Below, piece by piece: positions 9,846 to 17,429 of a DNA stretch of 37,172 nucleotides (positions within the stretch are counted from its first letter, which is position 1; every line of letters begins with the position of its first letter). The DNA is from an uncultured Saprospiraceae bacterium (GTDB lineage: Bacteria > Bacteroidota > Bacteroidia > Chitinophagales > Saprospiraceae). Location of the stretch: contig CALHAM010000125.1 of NCBI GenBank assembly GCA_937934275.1, forward strand, positions 1 to 37,172, read 5' to 3'. The translations under genes and the position numbers were made by a program. The notes under the pieces are model-generated. The model did not search any database, had not been told where the DNA came from, and saw only the letters and a list, made by a program, of their open reading frames with translations.

Positions 9846-9853
9846 CAAAGGTA
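9846..9853 (-). promoter_or_regulatory. -7 box immediately upstream of gpmI
   Basis: On the minus strand this is TACCTTTG, a perfect TAnnTTTG, separated from the gpmI ATG by five bases. Transcription would start at or within a few bases of the start codon. The nearest TTG upstream is 24 bases away (9878-9880), slightly longer than usual for a -33 element. Confidence 0.5.
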
Positions 9854-9881
9854 CAACCTCTCTTCGCCGCGCGCCGACAAA

Positions 9882-9914
9882 ACAAAAAACCCGCCTCGCA
9901 TTGCGCTGGGCGGG
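9882..9914 (-). terminator. Rho-independent terminator of the NTF2-like gene
   Basis: On the minus strand the stem CCCGCC (9914-9909) pairs with GGCGGG (9895-9890) around a 13-base loop and is followed by TTTTTTGTTTTG. It lies about 90 bases downstream of the NTF2-like gene stop and upstream of the gpmI promoter, separating the two minus-strand units. Confidence 0.8.
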
Positions 9915-10002
9915 CCCTACATTACTGCTCTGTGTTATGCTCAAACTACTATGCTGTGCTTCAAGAACTTACCGGCGATAGGCCGCTTTGCCCACAACGG
10001 CT

Positions 10003-10515
10003 TCACTTACCCGTTTTCTTCGAGGTCGTCTTGCGCGCGCTCGTTTTGCCTTTGGACGCTTCCGCCGGGGCTGGCGTTGGTTCAGCGGTCACCGTAGGAG
10101 TGGCCTCTTGAACAGCTTCTTTTTTGATGGATTTTTTGGCCGCCGCTTTTTTGGGCGTTTCCAGCGTTTGGTTCAGCAGGTATTGCTCTTCGATGACTTT
10201 GCCGTCTTTCCACACGCGGCGGATGACTTCATTATACACCAAATTTTCTCCTTGGTGGTTCGTGAAATCAAACACAAACTGCGACAGGGTAACGTCTCCT
10301 TCTACCTGTACGCCTAAGCGCTCAATGCGATTTACGCGGGCAATGTTTTGGAAAAACCAGCCTAAAATTTCTGCTTTTTGAGCCTTAGAGGTGGTTTTGT
10401 GTGCTAAGTCGCTCCAGGTTATGCAATCTTCTGCGGCGAATTGTGCAAAAGCGCCAGCAATGTTGCCTTTCAGTACTTCGGCGTCAAGCGCCTCTACAAG
10501 CTGTGCAATAGTCAT
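10003..10515 (-). CDS. NTF2/SnoaL-like protein with lysine-rich C-terminal tail
   Basis: A 170-residue protein starting at the ATG at 10515-10513. Residues 1-118 look like an NTF2/SnoaL-like cone fold: a first helix pair (MTIAQLVEALDAEVLKGNIA), an acidic turn after FAAEDCITW, and strands such as SQFVFDFTN and VIRRVWKDGKVIEEQYL. Proteins of this fold bind or act on small ligands, but no specific catalytic set is recognisable. Residues about 120-170 are low-complexity, rich in Lys, Ala, Pro and Thr (KKAAAKKSIKK, SARKTTSKKTGK), resembling the tails of bacterial histone H1-like proteins. The gene is monocistronic: it has its own promoter at 10554-10584 and its own terminator at 9882-9914. Confidence 0.8.
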   Translation of the reverse strand: MTIAQLVEALDAEVLKGNIAGAFAQFAAEDCITWSDLAHKTTSKAQKAEILGWFFQNIARVNRIERLGVQVEGDVTLSQFVFDFTNHQGENLVYNEVIRRVWKDGKVIEEQYLLNQTLETPKKAAAKKSIKKEAVQEATPTVTAEPTPAPAEASKGKTSARKTTSKKTGK

Positions 10516-10553
10516 AAACACGCTATGTTTAAATGTTCTCGTTTTCGACGCTG

Positions 10554-10584
10554 CAAAGGTAGGCAGAGTCTTTTTCCAAAACAA
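10554..10584 (-). promoter_or_regulatory. Bacteroidota-type promoter of the NTF2-like gene
   Basis: On the minus strand a TTG element (10584-10582) is followed by a 20-base spacer and the perfect -7 box TACCTTTG (10561-10554). This is the best complete match in the window to the Bacteroidota TTTG/TTG plus TAnnTTTG promoter layout. The box ends 38 bases upstream of the start codon. Confidence 0.65.
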
Positions 10585-10599
10585 TAGTTGGTTGGAAAG

Positions 10600-10735
10600 T
10601 TTTTTACAAGGTTAATAAAGAATTAAAATTGGGTGCAAGACCCCTAGGGTTGCTATCATATTTAAAAACGACTTGCCTGAACCTTTGTTGTGATTTTTAT
10701 TAAAATTAAATTTTGGTATTTATTGGATGTTAGGC
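10600..10735. other. AT-rich intergenic segment with a small hairpin
   Basis: Between the S9 peptidase stop and the NTF2-like promoter, this stretch is far richer in A+T than the window. It contains two copies of ATTAAAATT about 77 bases apart and a hairpin at 10635-10653 (GCAA and CCC paired with GGG and TTGC, loop CTA). In the minus-strand direction the hairpin is followed by ACCCAATTTTAATT, so it could be a weak terminator for the peptidase gene. I see no gene in it. Confidence 0.45.
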
Positions 10736-10812
10736 GAAATGGGTTTAGGCCGGCGCCAGCCTGTTGTTCTGGGTCGGTTTCCGCAAAGGATGGTTTTGGC
10801 GTTGCGATGGCG

Positions 10813-12840
10813 CTACTGTTTGAGGTATTTGTCGAGCCACCCGAAGAACTCGCGCTGCCACATGATGCTGTTTTGCGGTTTAGTTACCCAGTGTCCTTCG
10901 TCGGGGAAGACGACCAGACGGGAGGGGATGCCCAAGAGTTGAGCGGCTTGGAAGGCCTGTAGCCCTTCGGAGAGGGGCACGCGGAAGTCGAGTTCGTTGT
11001 GGAAGATGAGGATGGGGGTATCCCAATTTTTGACGTGTGTATGCGGGCTAAAGGCAGTCCAGGCAGGGTCGTTGGGTCTTTCCCAGTAAGGGCCGCCCAG
11101 GTCGTGGTTGGCGAAGAAGAGTTCTTCGGTGGTGCCGTACCAGCTGAGGGTGTTGAACATGCCGCAATGGGCGACGAATGCTTTAAAGCGCTTTTGGTGG
11201 TTGCCGGCCAGCCAGAAGACGGAGTAGCCGCCGAAGCTAGCCCCAACGGCGCCCATGCGGTTGGCGTCAATGAACGGCTCGCGCGCTGCGGCATCGGCGG
11301 CGGAGAGCAGATCGCGCATGGCCTTGCCGCCCCAGTCGCCGCTGATGGCGGCGTTCCAGGCCTGGCCTTCAGGGCCGCCGGGCATGCCGCGCCGGCAGGG
11401 AGCGACCACGACGTAGCCTTGAGAGGCCATTAGTTGGAGGTTCCAGCGGAAGGAGAAGAACTGGCTGAGGGCCGATTGCGGTCCGCCTTGGCAATAGAGA
11501 AGAGCGGGGTATTTCTTTTTCGCATCAAAGTCGGGGGGCAATACCATCCACACGTTCATGTCTCGGCCATCGGTGGTTTTCACCGTGCGGCGCTCCACCT
11601 TAGCCGTCAAGATGTTGTTCCACACTTCAGCGGTAGCTTGGCTGATGGGCATGGCTTGGCCGTCTTGGGGGTTCACCAAGAAAATTTCGGGCGGATGGGT
11701 CATTGAGACGCGCGAGGCGACGAGGCGGTTGCCAGCCACAAGTACTTTGGTATAATCGTACAGGCCGTTGGTAATGCGTCGGATTTTGCGATTTTCCAGG
11801 TCAATCTGGTGAATTTGGTAGGTAAAGTCGTTGGAGCTGAGGAAATACAGCGATTTGCTATCGGCAGCCCACTGCGGGTGGTTGGCTTCGTACTTCCAAC
11901 CTTCGGTGAGTTCCCAGCGGTCGTTGGTGTGTGTGTCGAGCACCAAGAGGCGCGTGCGGTCGGCCTCATAGCCTGCTTTCTCCATACTCGTCCAGGCCAA
12001 GTAACGCCCGTCGGGCGAGAAGATGGGGTCGAGGTCGTAGCCGGGTAGCCCTTCGGTAATGTTGACCGTTCGGCCCGAGGCCAGCTCGTAGAGGTAGAGG
12101 TCGGAGTTGGTGCTCAGGCTTTCGTCGGTGCCTTTAAGTTTGCGGCAAGTGTAGACGATAAAGCGCCCGTCGGGGCTCCAGGTGATTTGCTCCATTCCGC
12201 CCAAGGGGCGCAACGGGCTGTCGTAGGGTTCATTCATGATGTTGATGGGGCTGCCGAATACGCGCCCATCGCGGTAGGGCATGTAAAAAATGTTGGCGTG
12301 CTGGTAATCGTACCAACTCTTCCAGTGTCGGTAGAAAAGGCTGTCGTAAATGCGGCCCGTAGCCTGGGGCAGGTCAGGGTAGCGCTCGGTTGGCGCCGGG
12401 TCGAACTTGACGCGCTGCACAAAGAGCAGGTGGCGGCCGGTAGGCGAGTAGGAAAAACCTTCGATCTCAAAATCAGTTACTTGGATGGCCTTGCCGCCCT
12501 TGAGGCCAACCTCCCACAGTTTGCGGTTGCGCAAGAAGCCGATGCGCTGGCCGGAAGGATGAAAAACGGCATCTGAGGCGCTGCCCTCTTGAGCTTTGGT
12601 CAGAGGGTATGTCTCCAATGTCTGCAAATTGACTAAATAAAGCACCTTGCTGCCTTGGTTTTTCTCTATGTCGAAGTGCTGTACGGTATAGGCAGCATAC
12701 CGGCCGTTAGGGGAGACGGCCTCAAGCGTGACGCGCCCGACTTTCCACAGTAATTCGGGAGTGAGCAGTTGCTTTTGGGCTTGAGCAAAAGACGGTGAAG
12801 TCATTAGTAAAATGAGTAAAAAGGAAGAGATATACTGCAT
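10813..12840 (-). CDS. S9 family prolyl oligopeptidase-type serine peptidase
   Basis: A 675-residue exported peptidase. The ATG at 12840-12838 gives a good signal peptide (residues 1-20, ending SPSFAQ); longer in-frame options do not. Residues about 30-400 form a WD40-like beta-propeller with PDGRY-type blades (SPNGRYAAY, SPDGRFIVY, SPDGRYLAW). Residues about 420-675 are an alpha/beta hydrolase with the catalytic triad Ser535 (GASFGGYS), Asp618 (NELDFRVP) and His650 (EGHWV). The closest types are acylaminoacyl-peptidase or dipeptidyl-peptidase-like enzymes of the Bacteroidota periplasm, which release short peptides. The exact substrate cannot be read from the sequence. It is divergent from the channel gene; the two starts are separated by only 58 bp. 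Confidence 0.93.
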   Translation of the reverse strand: MQYISSFLLILLMTSPSFAQAQKQLLTPELLWKVGRVTLEAVSPNGRYAAYTVQHFDIEKNQGSKVLYLVNLQTLETYPLTKAQEGSASDAVFHPSGQRIGFLRNRKLWEVGLKGGKAIQVTDFEIEGFSYSPTGRHLLFVQRVKFDPAPTERYPDLPQATGRIYDSLFYRHWKSWYDYQHANIFYMPYRDGRVFGSPINIMNEPYDSPLRPLGGMEQITWSPDGRFIVYTCRKLKGTDESLSTNSDLYLYELASGRTVNITEGLPGYDLDPIFSPDGRYLAWTSMEKAGYEADRTRLLVLDTHTNDRWELTEGWKYEANHPQWAADSKSLYFLSSNDFTYQIHQIDLENRKIRRITNGLYDYTKVLVAGNRLVASRVSMTHPPEIFLVNPQDGQAMPISQATAEVWNNILTAKVERRTVKTTDGRDMNVWMVLPPDFDAKKKYPALLYCQGGPQSALSQFFSFRWNLQLMASQGYVVVAPCRRGMPGGPEGQAWNAAISGDWGGKAMRDLLSAADAAAREPFIDANRMGAVGASFGGYSVFWLAGNHQKRFKAFVAHCGMFNTLSWYGTTEELFFANHDLGGPYWERPNDPAWTAFSPHTHVKNWDTPILIFHNELDFRVPLSEGLQAFQAAQLLGIPSRLVVFPDEGHWVTKPQNSIMWQREFFGWLDKYLKQ

Positions 12841-12854
12841 GGAGCGTTTGTTTT

Positions 12855-12862
12855 TACTTTTG
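12855..12862 (+). promoter_or_regulatory. Possible -7 box for the channel gene
   Basis: TACTTTTG on the plus strand is a perfect TAnnTTTG, 36 bases upstream of the TTG start of the aquaporin-like gene. No -33 element is visible at the usual spacing. It forms a face-to-face pair with the minus-strand box at 12884-12891. Confidence 0.35.
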
Positions 12863-12883
12863 AGGGCCTTTTTGTATTTGCAG

Positions 12884-12891
12884 CAAAAGTA
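12884..12891 (-). promoter_or_regulatory. -7 box upstream of the S9 peptidase gene
   Basis: On the minus strand the sequence is TACTTTTG, a perfect TAnnTTTG, 43 bases upstream of the peptidase ATG. The nearest TTG is too close (11 bases) to be a normal -33 element. Confidence 0.45.
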
Positions 12892-12898
12892 ACGGCCT

Positions 12899-13531
12899 TT
12901 GACAAAAGAATACGTAAACGAGGGTGCAGGGGCGCTCATCCTGACTTTACTGGCGGTTTTAGGGCAGGTATGGGCAAGCGAAAGCACTTTCGCCATGGCC
13001 TACGGCGCCACATTGGTAGCGCTGATGTTGGCTGTGCCGACGTCGGCGGGCTTTAATCCGGCGTTAACTGTAGCGGTCTATTTGGCGGACGACCGAGAGC
13101 GGCTGCCGGGCTTTTTGCCCTATCGCTTTGCCGCCCAACTGGCAGGTGCTGGTTTAGGGGCGCTGTTGGCTGTCTTTGCCGTGCGGTGTTTCAGTCTTCC
13201 TCTTTCCGGAGCAGGGCGGCTCGACGATGTGTTTTGCAACTTGTTTTTGGCGGGCGTAGGGGCCTTCTCCGTGTCTTTTGCTTATCTCAAGACCTGCGAG
13301 GCCGAAGGCACCGCTCCGCTTCGAGCTGCTGCTACGGGCACTATGGCCTTTGCGGCGGCGGCTGTGATGGGAGGCCACCCAGTAGTTACTTTCAATCCGG
13401 CGGTGTACTTAGGGCTGGCCCTGTCGGGCTTCCTCGAGTGGGACGTCTTTGGGGCGGCGACGGTAGCGACGCTGGTCGGCGCTGCTGCTGCTGTCTCCTT
13501 GTGGCTTTTGGGCCGAAAAAAAGCCGACTAA
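12899..13531 (+). CDS. Divergent aquaporin/MIP-family channel
   Basis: A 210-residue, six-helix membrane protein with the two half-helix motifs of the MIP family: NPA at residues 53-55 (SAGFNPALTVAVYL) and NPA at 166-168 (TFNPAVYLGLAL). The AQLAGAGLGALLA block of helix 3 and the glutamate-containing first helix (NEGAGALILTLL) also fit the family. The start is TTG at 12899; the next ATG would remove the first helix, so TTG is preferred. The residue after the second NPA is Val169, where most aquaporins and glyceroporins have the selectivity-filter arginine, so solute preference is unpredictable. The protein is short because the loops are minimal. Its stop overlaps the end of the FkbM pseudogene by four bases. 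Confidence 0.8.
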   Translation: MTKEYVNEGAGALILTLLAVLGQVWASESTFAMAYGATLVALMLAVPTSAGFNPALTVAVYLADDRERLPGFLPYRFAAQLAGAGLGALLAVFAVRCFSLPLSGAGRLDDVFCNLFLAGVGAFSVSFAYLKTCEAEGTAPLRAAATGTMAFAAAAVMGGHPVVTFNPAVYLGLALSGFLEWDVFGAATVATLVGAAAAVSLWLLGRKKAD

Positions 13532-14341
13532 ACGTCGGCGCGCGGTGCTCTCGCTTTCGCCTCTTGGGTACCCTGGGCGCAATCGGTCTTTTGGAAAACA
13601 AAGTGAGCAAACCCTGGAATTTCATCGGCACAGGCGATCTTTCGATCCGGCCCATCTATGCAAAAGCACTCGTACTCGTGGTCAGCGAAGTATTCAAAGA
13701 CGCCGCTCTTAGTCTCTGTGCGCACTTCTATGAGGAAAACGCAGTTGAGCAAATCGGTCGTTAGCCCACCGAGCACTTCCTCTTCAAAACCTTCGATGTC
13801 TACTTTAACAAAGTTGGGTTGCCCGAAGGCTGCTATCGGCCTGTTGAGGCTTCTTACTACCACCTTCTCGCAGTGCCCCCGATAGTGGGTGCCCACAAAT
13901 GCGCTTTTGAACGAACTCCTCCTCTCACCCGTCTCTGTATCTCTAAACAGCTCTCGCTCCTCTCCTCATATTGGGCACCTACGCCACTATGTTGACACGC
14001 CGCATTGCGGCACCGGTTAATGTGCAAGTTGAACTGCAGAAAAGCGTAGTTTCTTTGGTCTGGCTCAGAACAATACACCCGCCCATCGTCGCCCACCTTT
14101 TCACTAAAGAATAGGGCGTACTGTCCGACGTTGGCCTCTATGTCGAAAACCACATCCCTCGGCCTTGGATTGGGTTCTGAAGGTCTGCCTCGTATCGAAT
14201 TTCTCGCTGAAACAGAAACGTTAGATGTTGGGCCTGCTCGTAGTAAAGTCTCTCATTTAAGCCGCGGACTTTTTCCCAACTACGCGAGGCTCTAAATGGC
14301 CTTTGCCAAGAGGGAAAAAACCTGATAAAAAACATCCTCAT
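13528..14341 (-). pseudogene. FkbM-family methyltransferase, frameshifted
   Basis: Read from high to low coordinates, three consecutive frames give one FkbM-like protein. The first (from ATG 14341) encodes an N-terminal segment ending about LFQREIRYEAD. A one-base shift near 14185-14190 moves to the frame with PNPRPRDVVFDIEANVGQYA, the SAM-binding motif I. A second shift near 13945-13955 moves to ELFRDTETGERRSSFKSAF, then GTHYRGHCEK and VKVDIEGFEEEVLGGL, the C-terminal motifs, ending at 13528. Motif I has Glu where the family has Gly (DIGANVG), and the usual FEP of the next motif is SEP. Two frameshifts plus damage to conserved positions indicate decay, not sequencing error. Intact homologues O-methylate sugars or related acceptors, often in surface-glycan loci. 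Confidence 0.8.
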
Positions 14342-14538
14342 GCTCGTTCAGCGTGTGGCAGTAAAGACGGCCACAATAGGTGGTGGTAAGGAAAGGATAG
14401 AGAGAGGCGGGGGCGGTCAAGCGATAAGAGGTTGGCGACGACCAGCCGCAGGGCGTTCGGGGTGGAAGTGCACAGACAGCGGCCTTGCTTTCTTCATGGT
14501 TTGACGGGGGCGAATGAGGCTGAAATTGCGGGGCTCGG

Positions 14539-16020
14539 TCAGGGGGCTTTGTCTCGGTCCCATTGGATGGCTTTTTCCAGCTGTGCCGCCAATCGGAAGA
14601 GGAGGTGCTCTTCGCCCATTCGGGCAGTAAACATGACGCCAATGGGCAAGCCTTCCTCTTCGGTGCGCAAGGTGGGCACAGACATAGAGGGCTGGCCCGT
14701 GATGTTGGCAAAAGCAGTCCAAGGCATGTAATCGTAGATTTTGTCGGCCAATTTTTGAATAGAGGCCTTTACGGCGCTGCCCAGGTGAAGGGTATTGACT
14801 ACGCGCATGAGGCGCTCTTCGGCGGGGCTGGGCTGTAAGGTGCCGATGCGTATGGGGCGTCGGGCCAAGGTGGGCGTCAGCAGTAGGTCGTATTTTTGGT
14901 GGAAGGCGGCGATGCGCTGGCTGATGAACCCCCACTGGCGTTTGGCGTAGGCATACTCGGCTGCGGAGAGGGATTGGCCCAACAGATAGAGTGCGTAGGT
15001 GCTCGGCTCTACGTCGGAAGGCCGAACGGGGCGCTTCAAGAATTGCTGGAGCGTGAGTAGGTCGCTGCCCAGTTCGCCAGCGACAACGATGAGGAAGGCT
15101 TCGGCTAGGTCTTCGCGGCGATAGGGTAGGGAGACTTCAGCCACTTCGTGCCCTTCGGTGCGCAGGATGTCTACCATGCGCAGCAGCGCTTCTTCGCAGG
15201 CTTCGTCCACCGAAAATCCAAGGGTATGTTGGAGCGAGTACCCGATGCGAAGCCGTCCGGGCGAGGTCTCCATCTCTTGTAAGTAGGGTCGCTGAGGAGG
15301 TTCAATCATGTATGGGTCGCCGGGTGCTGCACCGCAAACGACGTCTAAGTAGGCCGCCGAGTCGCGCACGGTGCGGCTAACGCAGTGCTCGACGGCGGCA
15401 CCGGCCCACAGCTCGCCCACCAGCGGCGCCCAAGAGACGCGCCCACGGGTGGGCTTAAGCCCAAAAAGACCGCAGCACGAAGCCGGAATGCGAATGCTAC
15501 CCCCGCCATCGTTGGCTGTGGCTAAGGGGACAATGCCCGCGGCAACCGCTGCCGCCGAACCACCGCTAGAGCCTCCGGGCGAATACGCCTCATTCCAAGG
15601 GTTGCGCGTTGGGCCGAAGGCCTGCGGCTCGGTGAACGGCGTCAGGCCAAACTCTGGGGTATTCGTCTTCCCCAAAATGAGCAGCCCTGCCTGTTTGGCT
15701 CGCCTAACTACTTCGCTGTCGTGAGCAGAGCGGTATTTCGCATAGGCGCGGCTGCCTGCACACATAGGCATGCCCTCGACTTCCATGCCTAAATCTTTTA
15801 CCAAAAAAGGTACGCCAGCAAAAACCGCTTCGCGGTTGATGCGCTGTGCCTCCTCGCGCGCTCGCTCAAGCCGCAAGTGAATAACGGCATTGAGCCGCGG
15901 GTTAACTGCCTCTAAACGAGCCGTGGCCAAGTCTACGAGTTCAACGGCCGAAACTTCACCGCGTCGCACCAACGCAGCCAATCCCAGGGCATCGTGCTGC
16001 CGGTATTCTTCAAATGTCAT
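14539..16020 (-). CDS. Amidase-signature family hydrolase
   Basis: A 493-residue amidase of normal length. The Ser-cisSer-Lys triad is intact: Lys75 (FLVKDLG), cis-Ser151 in PGGSSGGS and nucleophile Ser175 in [10 protein letters not shown]. The spacing of the triad and the blocks [13 protein letters not shown] and [12 protein letters not shown] resemble the 6-aminohexanoate-cyclic-dimer hydrolase (NylA) branch more than the GatA subunit. No gatB or gatC is nearby, so a tRNA amidotransferase role is unlikely. The natural substrate (an amide or a small cyclic or linear peptide) cannot be read from sequence. There is no signal peptide. A -7 box lies at 16066-16073. Confidence 0.9.
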   Translation of the reverse strand: MTFEEYRQHDALGLAALVRRGEVSAVELVDLATARLEAVNPRLNAVIHLRLERAREEAQRINREAVFAGVPFLVKDLGMEVEGMPMCAGSRAYAKYRSAHDSEVVRRAKQAGLLILGKTNTPEFGLTPFTEPQAFGPTRNPWNEAYSPGGSSGGSAAAVAAGIVPLATANDGGGSIRIPASCCGLFGLKPTRGRVSWAPLVGELWAGAAVEHCVSRTVRDSAAYLDVVCGAAPGDPYMIEPPQRPYLQEMETSPGRLRIGYSLQHTLGFSVDEACEEALLRMVDILRTEGHEVAEVSLPYRREDLAEAFLIVVAGELGSDLLTLQQFLKRPVRPSDVEPSTYALYLLGQSLSAAEYAYAKRQWGFISQRIAAFHQKYDLLLTPTLARRPIRIGTLQPSPAEERLMRVVNTLHLGSAVKASIQKLADKIYDYMPWTAFANITGQPSMSVPTLRTEEEGLPIGVMFTARMGEEHLLFRLAAQLEKAIQWDRDKAP

Positions 16021-16065
16021 GACGAGAGGGTGATGGCTTTACGCTTATCAGAGAAAATATGCTCG

Positions 16066-16073
16066 CAAAGGTA
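16066..16073 (-). promoter_or_regulatory. -7 box upstream of the amidase gene
   Basis: On the minus strand the sequence is TACCTTTG, identical to the gpmI and NTF2-like boxes, 45 bases upstream of the amidase ATG. It is only nine bases from the end of the upstream gene, so the amidase probably has its own promoter. No clear -33 element. Confidence 0.45.
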
Positions 16074-16081
16074 GGGTGCCC

Positions 16082-17062
16082 TCACGCATGCACGTGTAAA
16101 AAGGATTTGGACACCCAGCGTTCTTCTACCCCGATCTTGGCCCATTTGCCCTGCTCTTCAAAGATGAAGACTTCCTCGTTGCGCATTAGGGCACCCATAA
16201 CATTGAACTGCGTGCCGGGGCCGCTGCGCACGTTTAGGGCATCGGTGTTGATGACGGTGGCGCGCTTGACGTCGCGCACGTAATTGGCCGATACCCACTC
16301 TTGTTTGGAGGCAGAAATGCGGTACCAGTTGTTCTGCATCTCGTAGATGCGCAATACGGAGCCAAAGGGCGTGGCGTTCATCTTTCGGCCGCGCGCGCTG
16401 GGTTGATTGCGTATGTTGAGCCATTCAGCCGTTACGTAGCCGTACTTTAAAATAGGCGGTGGCACGTGGCCTGTTTGAATTAATTCGCGCACGAGGGGTA
16501 AAAAGTTGGCCTCGGCGTCGGGTACCTTGTTTCCGCCGAAAAAAGCCGTACCCGGACAACTCTTGGTGGCTCCTCCAGTTCCGTTGGTGCGGTTGCCCGT
16601 GCCTAAATCGAACCAGTGGTGATACACGATGCGGTCGGTCGTTATCGGTATGTTGAAACGCCGGCAAAGAGCCGCTGTAGTGCGCACGATGGTTTCGCGC
16701 TGTTCGAGGCGCATCGTATCGCCGTCGCGGTCGAAATTGCCGATGTTTTCAATGCAAATAGCATGGGCGTTGAAGCCCAAAATACAGGCCGGAGAACTCT
16801 CCAAATCGCGCCCTGTAACGATCATACCGTCGGGGAAGATGCTGAAATGTTGGCCGATGTCTCTCCAGCCGTTGAGATTTCGGTGTACGTGTTGCATCGA
16901 GCGCTGAAGTTCAAAGTGGTTGTTGCCCCGAAAATGCGCGTAATTGGGCACCCACGTGTGGTGCTGCTGAAGGTAAAGCACCGTGCGCGCGACATTTTGC
17001 TGAGTTATCCAGCCTTCAAACTCATCTGGGGTAAGCAGCGTAAAGCCAAATCGTGTTTGCAT
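16082..17062 (-). CDS. N-acetylmuramoyl-L-alanine amidase (Amidase_2/PGRP type) with two SH3b domains
   Basis: A 326-residue protein from the ATG at 17062-17060. Residues about 25-195 form a zinc amidase domain related to T7 lysozyme and PGRP: the zinc ligands are a His in QQHHTW (34/35), a His in VYHHWF (148/149) and Cys169 in KSCPGT. Residues about 205-265 and 268-325 are two bacterial SH3 repeats (EWLNIRNQPS and DALNVRSGPG), which usually bind cell-wall peptides. Together they predict cleavage of the bond between muramic acid and the stem peptide. No signal peptide is visible from this start or in the upstream frame, so export, recycling in the cytoplasm, or release by lysis are all open. 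Confidence 0.9.
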   Translation of the reverse strand: MQTRFGFTLLTPDEFEGWITQQNVARTVLYLQQHHTWVPNYAHFRGNNHFELQRSMQHVHRNLNGWRDIGQHFSIFPDGMIVTGRDLESSPACILGFNAHAICIENIGNFDRDGDTMRLEQRETIVRTTAALCRRFNIPITTDRIVYHHWFDLGTGNRTNGTGGATKSCPGTAFFGGNKVPDAEANFLPLVRELIQTGHVPPPILKYGYVTAEWLNIRNQPSARGRKMNATPFGSVLRIYEMQNNWYRISASKQEWVSANYVRDVKRATVINTDALNVRSGPGTQFNVMGALMRNEEVFIFEEQGKWAKIGVEERWVSKSFLHVHA

Positions 17063-17158
17063 GGGAGAGCGATGTTTTTGGACAGTAGAGAAGAGTGGCC
17101 TTGCGAAAAAAATCGGCTTTGTTGACCGACCGAAAAGGCCATGAGAAAAAAGAGTTGA

Positions 17159-17187
17159 GCGGGGAGTTGGTATAACAACCACCCCGC
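17159..17187. other. Interrupted palindrome upstream of the peptidoglycan amidase gene
   Basis: GCGGGG (17159-17164) and GTTG (17166-17169) pair with CAAC (17176-17179) and CCCCGC (17182-17187) around the loop GTATAA. On the minus strand it is followed, after a short gap, by TTTTTT. It sits between the divergent amidase and flippase genes, where a terminator is not expected, so it may be an operator, a 5' leader hairpin or a relic. Confidence 0.5.
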
Positions 17188-17429
17188 TTTGTGCTCACAG
17201 GAACGCCGAAATGCTTACGAATGCAACATTGCAGGAAATGCCGGACATAAACAAAATCTTAACGCAATTTTTTCAGCACTATTTAGGCCCATTGGCTGCC
17301 TCTGGCTGCTGTTGCACGCATGGGAGTTTTGAGGAGAGATCCCACAAATGCGGCGATTGCTGGGCGACTCTATCGCCTGAACGGTTCGGCCCTTAAGAAG
17401 CCTTTCTTTTCTTTGCGCTCAAACGAGCT

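Noticed and set aside
10600-10735. AT-rich island as a replication origin
   Set aside because: No cluster of DnaA boxes and no dnaA, dnaN or gidA nearby.
14417-14935. Minus-strand open frame of 172 codons over the amidase C-terminus
   Set aside because: Out of frame with a well-conserved amidase; composition rich in Pro, Arg and His typical of a shadow frame.
14539-16020. Amidase as GatA of the glutamyl-tRNA amidotransferase
   Set aside because: No gatB or gatC nearby, and triad spacing and motifs fit the NylA-like branch better.
17211-17396. 61-codon plus-strand frame upstream of the flippase gene
   Set aside because: No recognisable motif, poor composition (cysteine cluster, no hydrophobic pattern), no promoter box; not supported as a gene.
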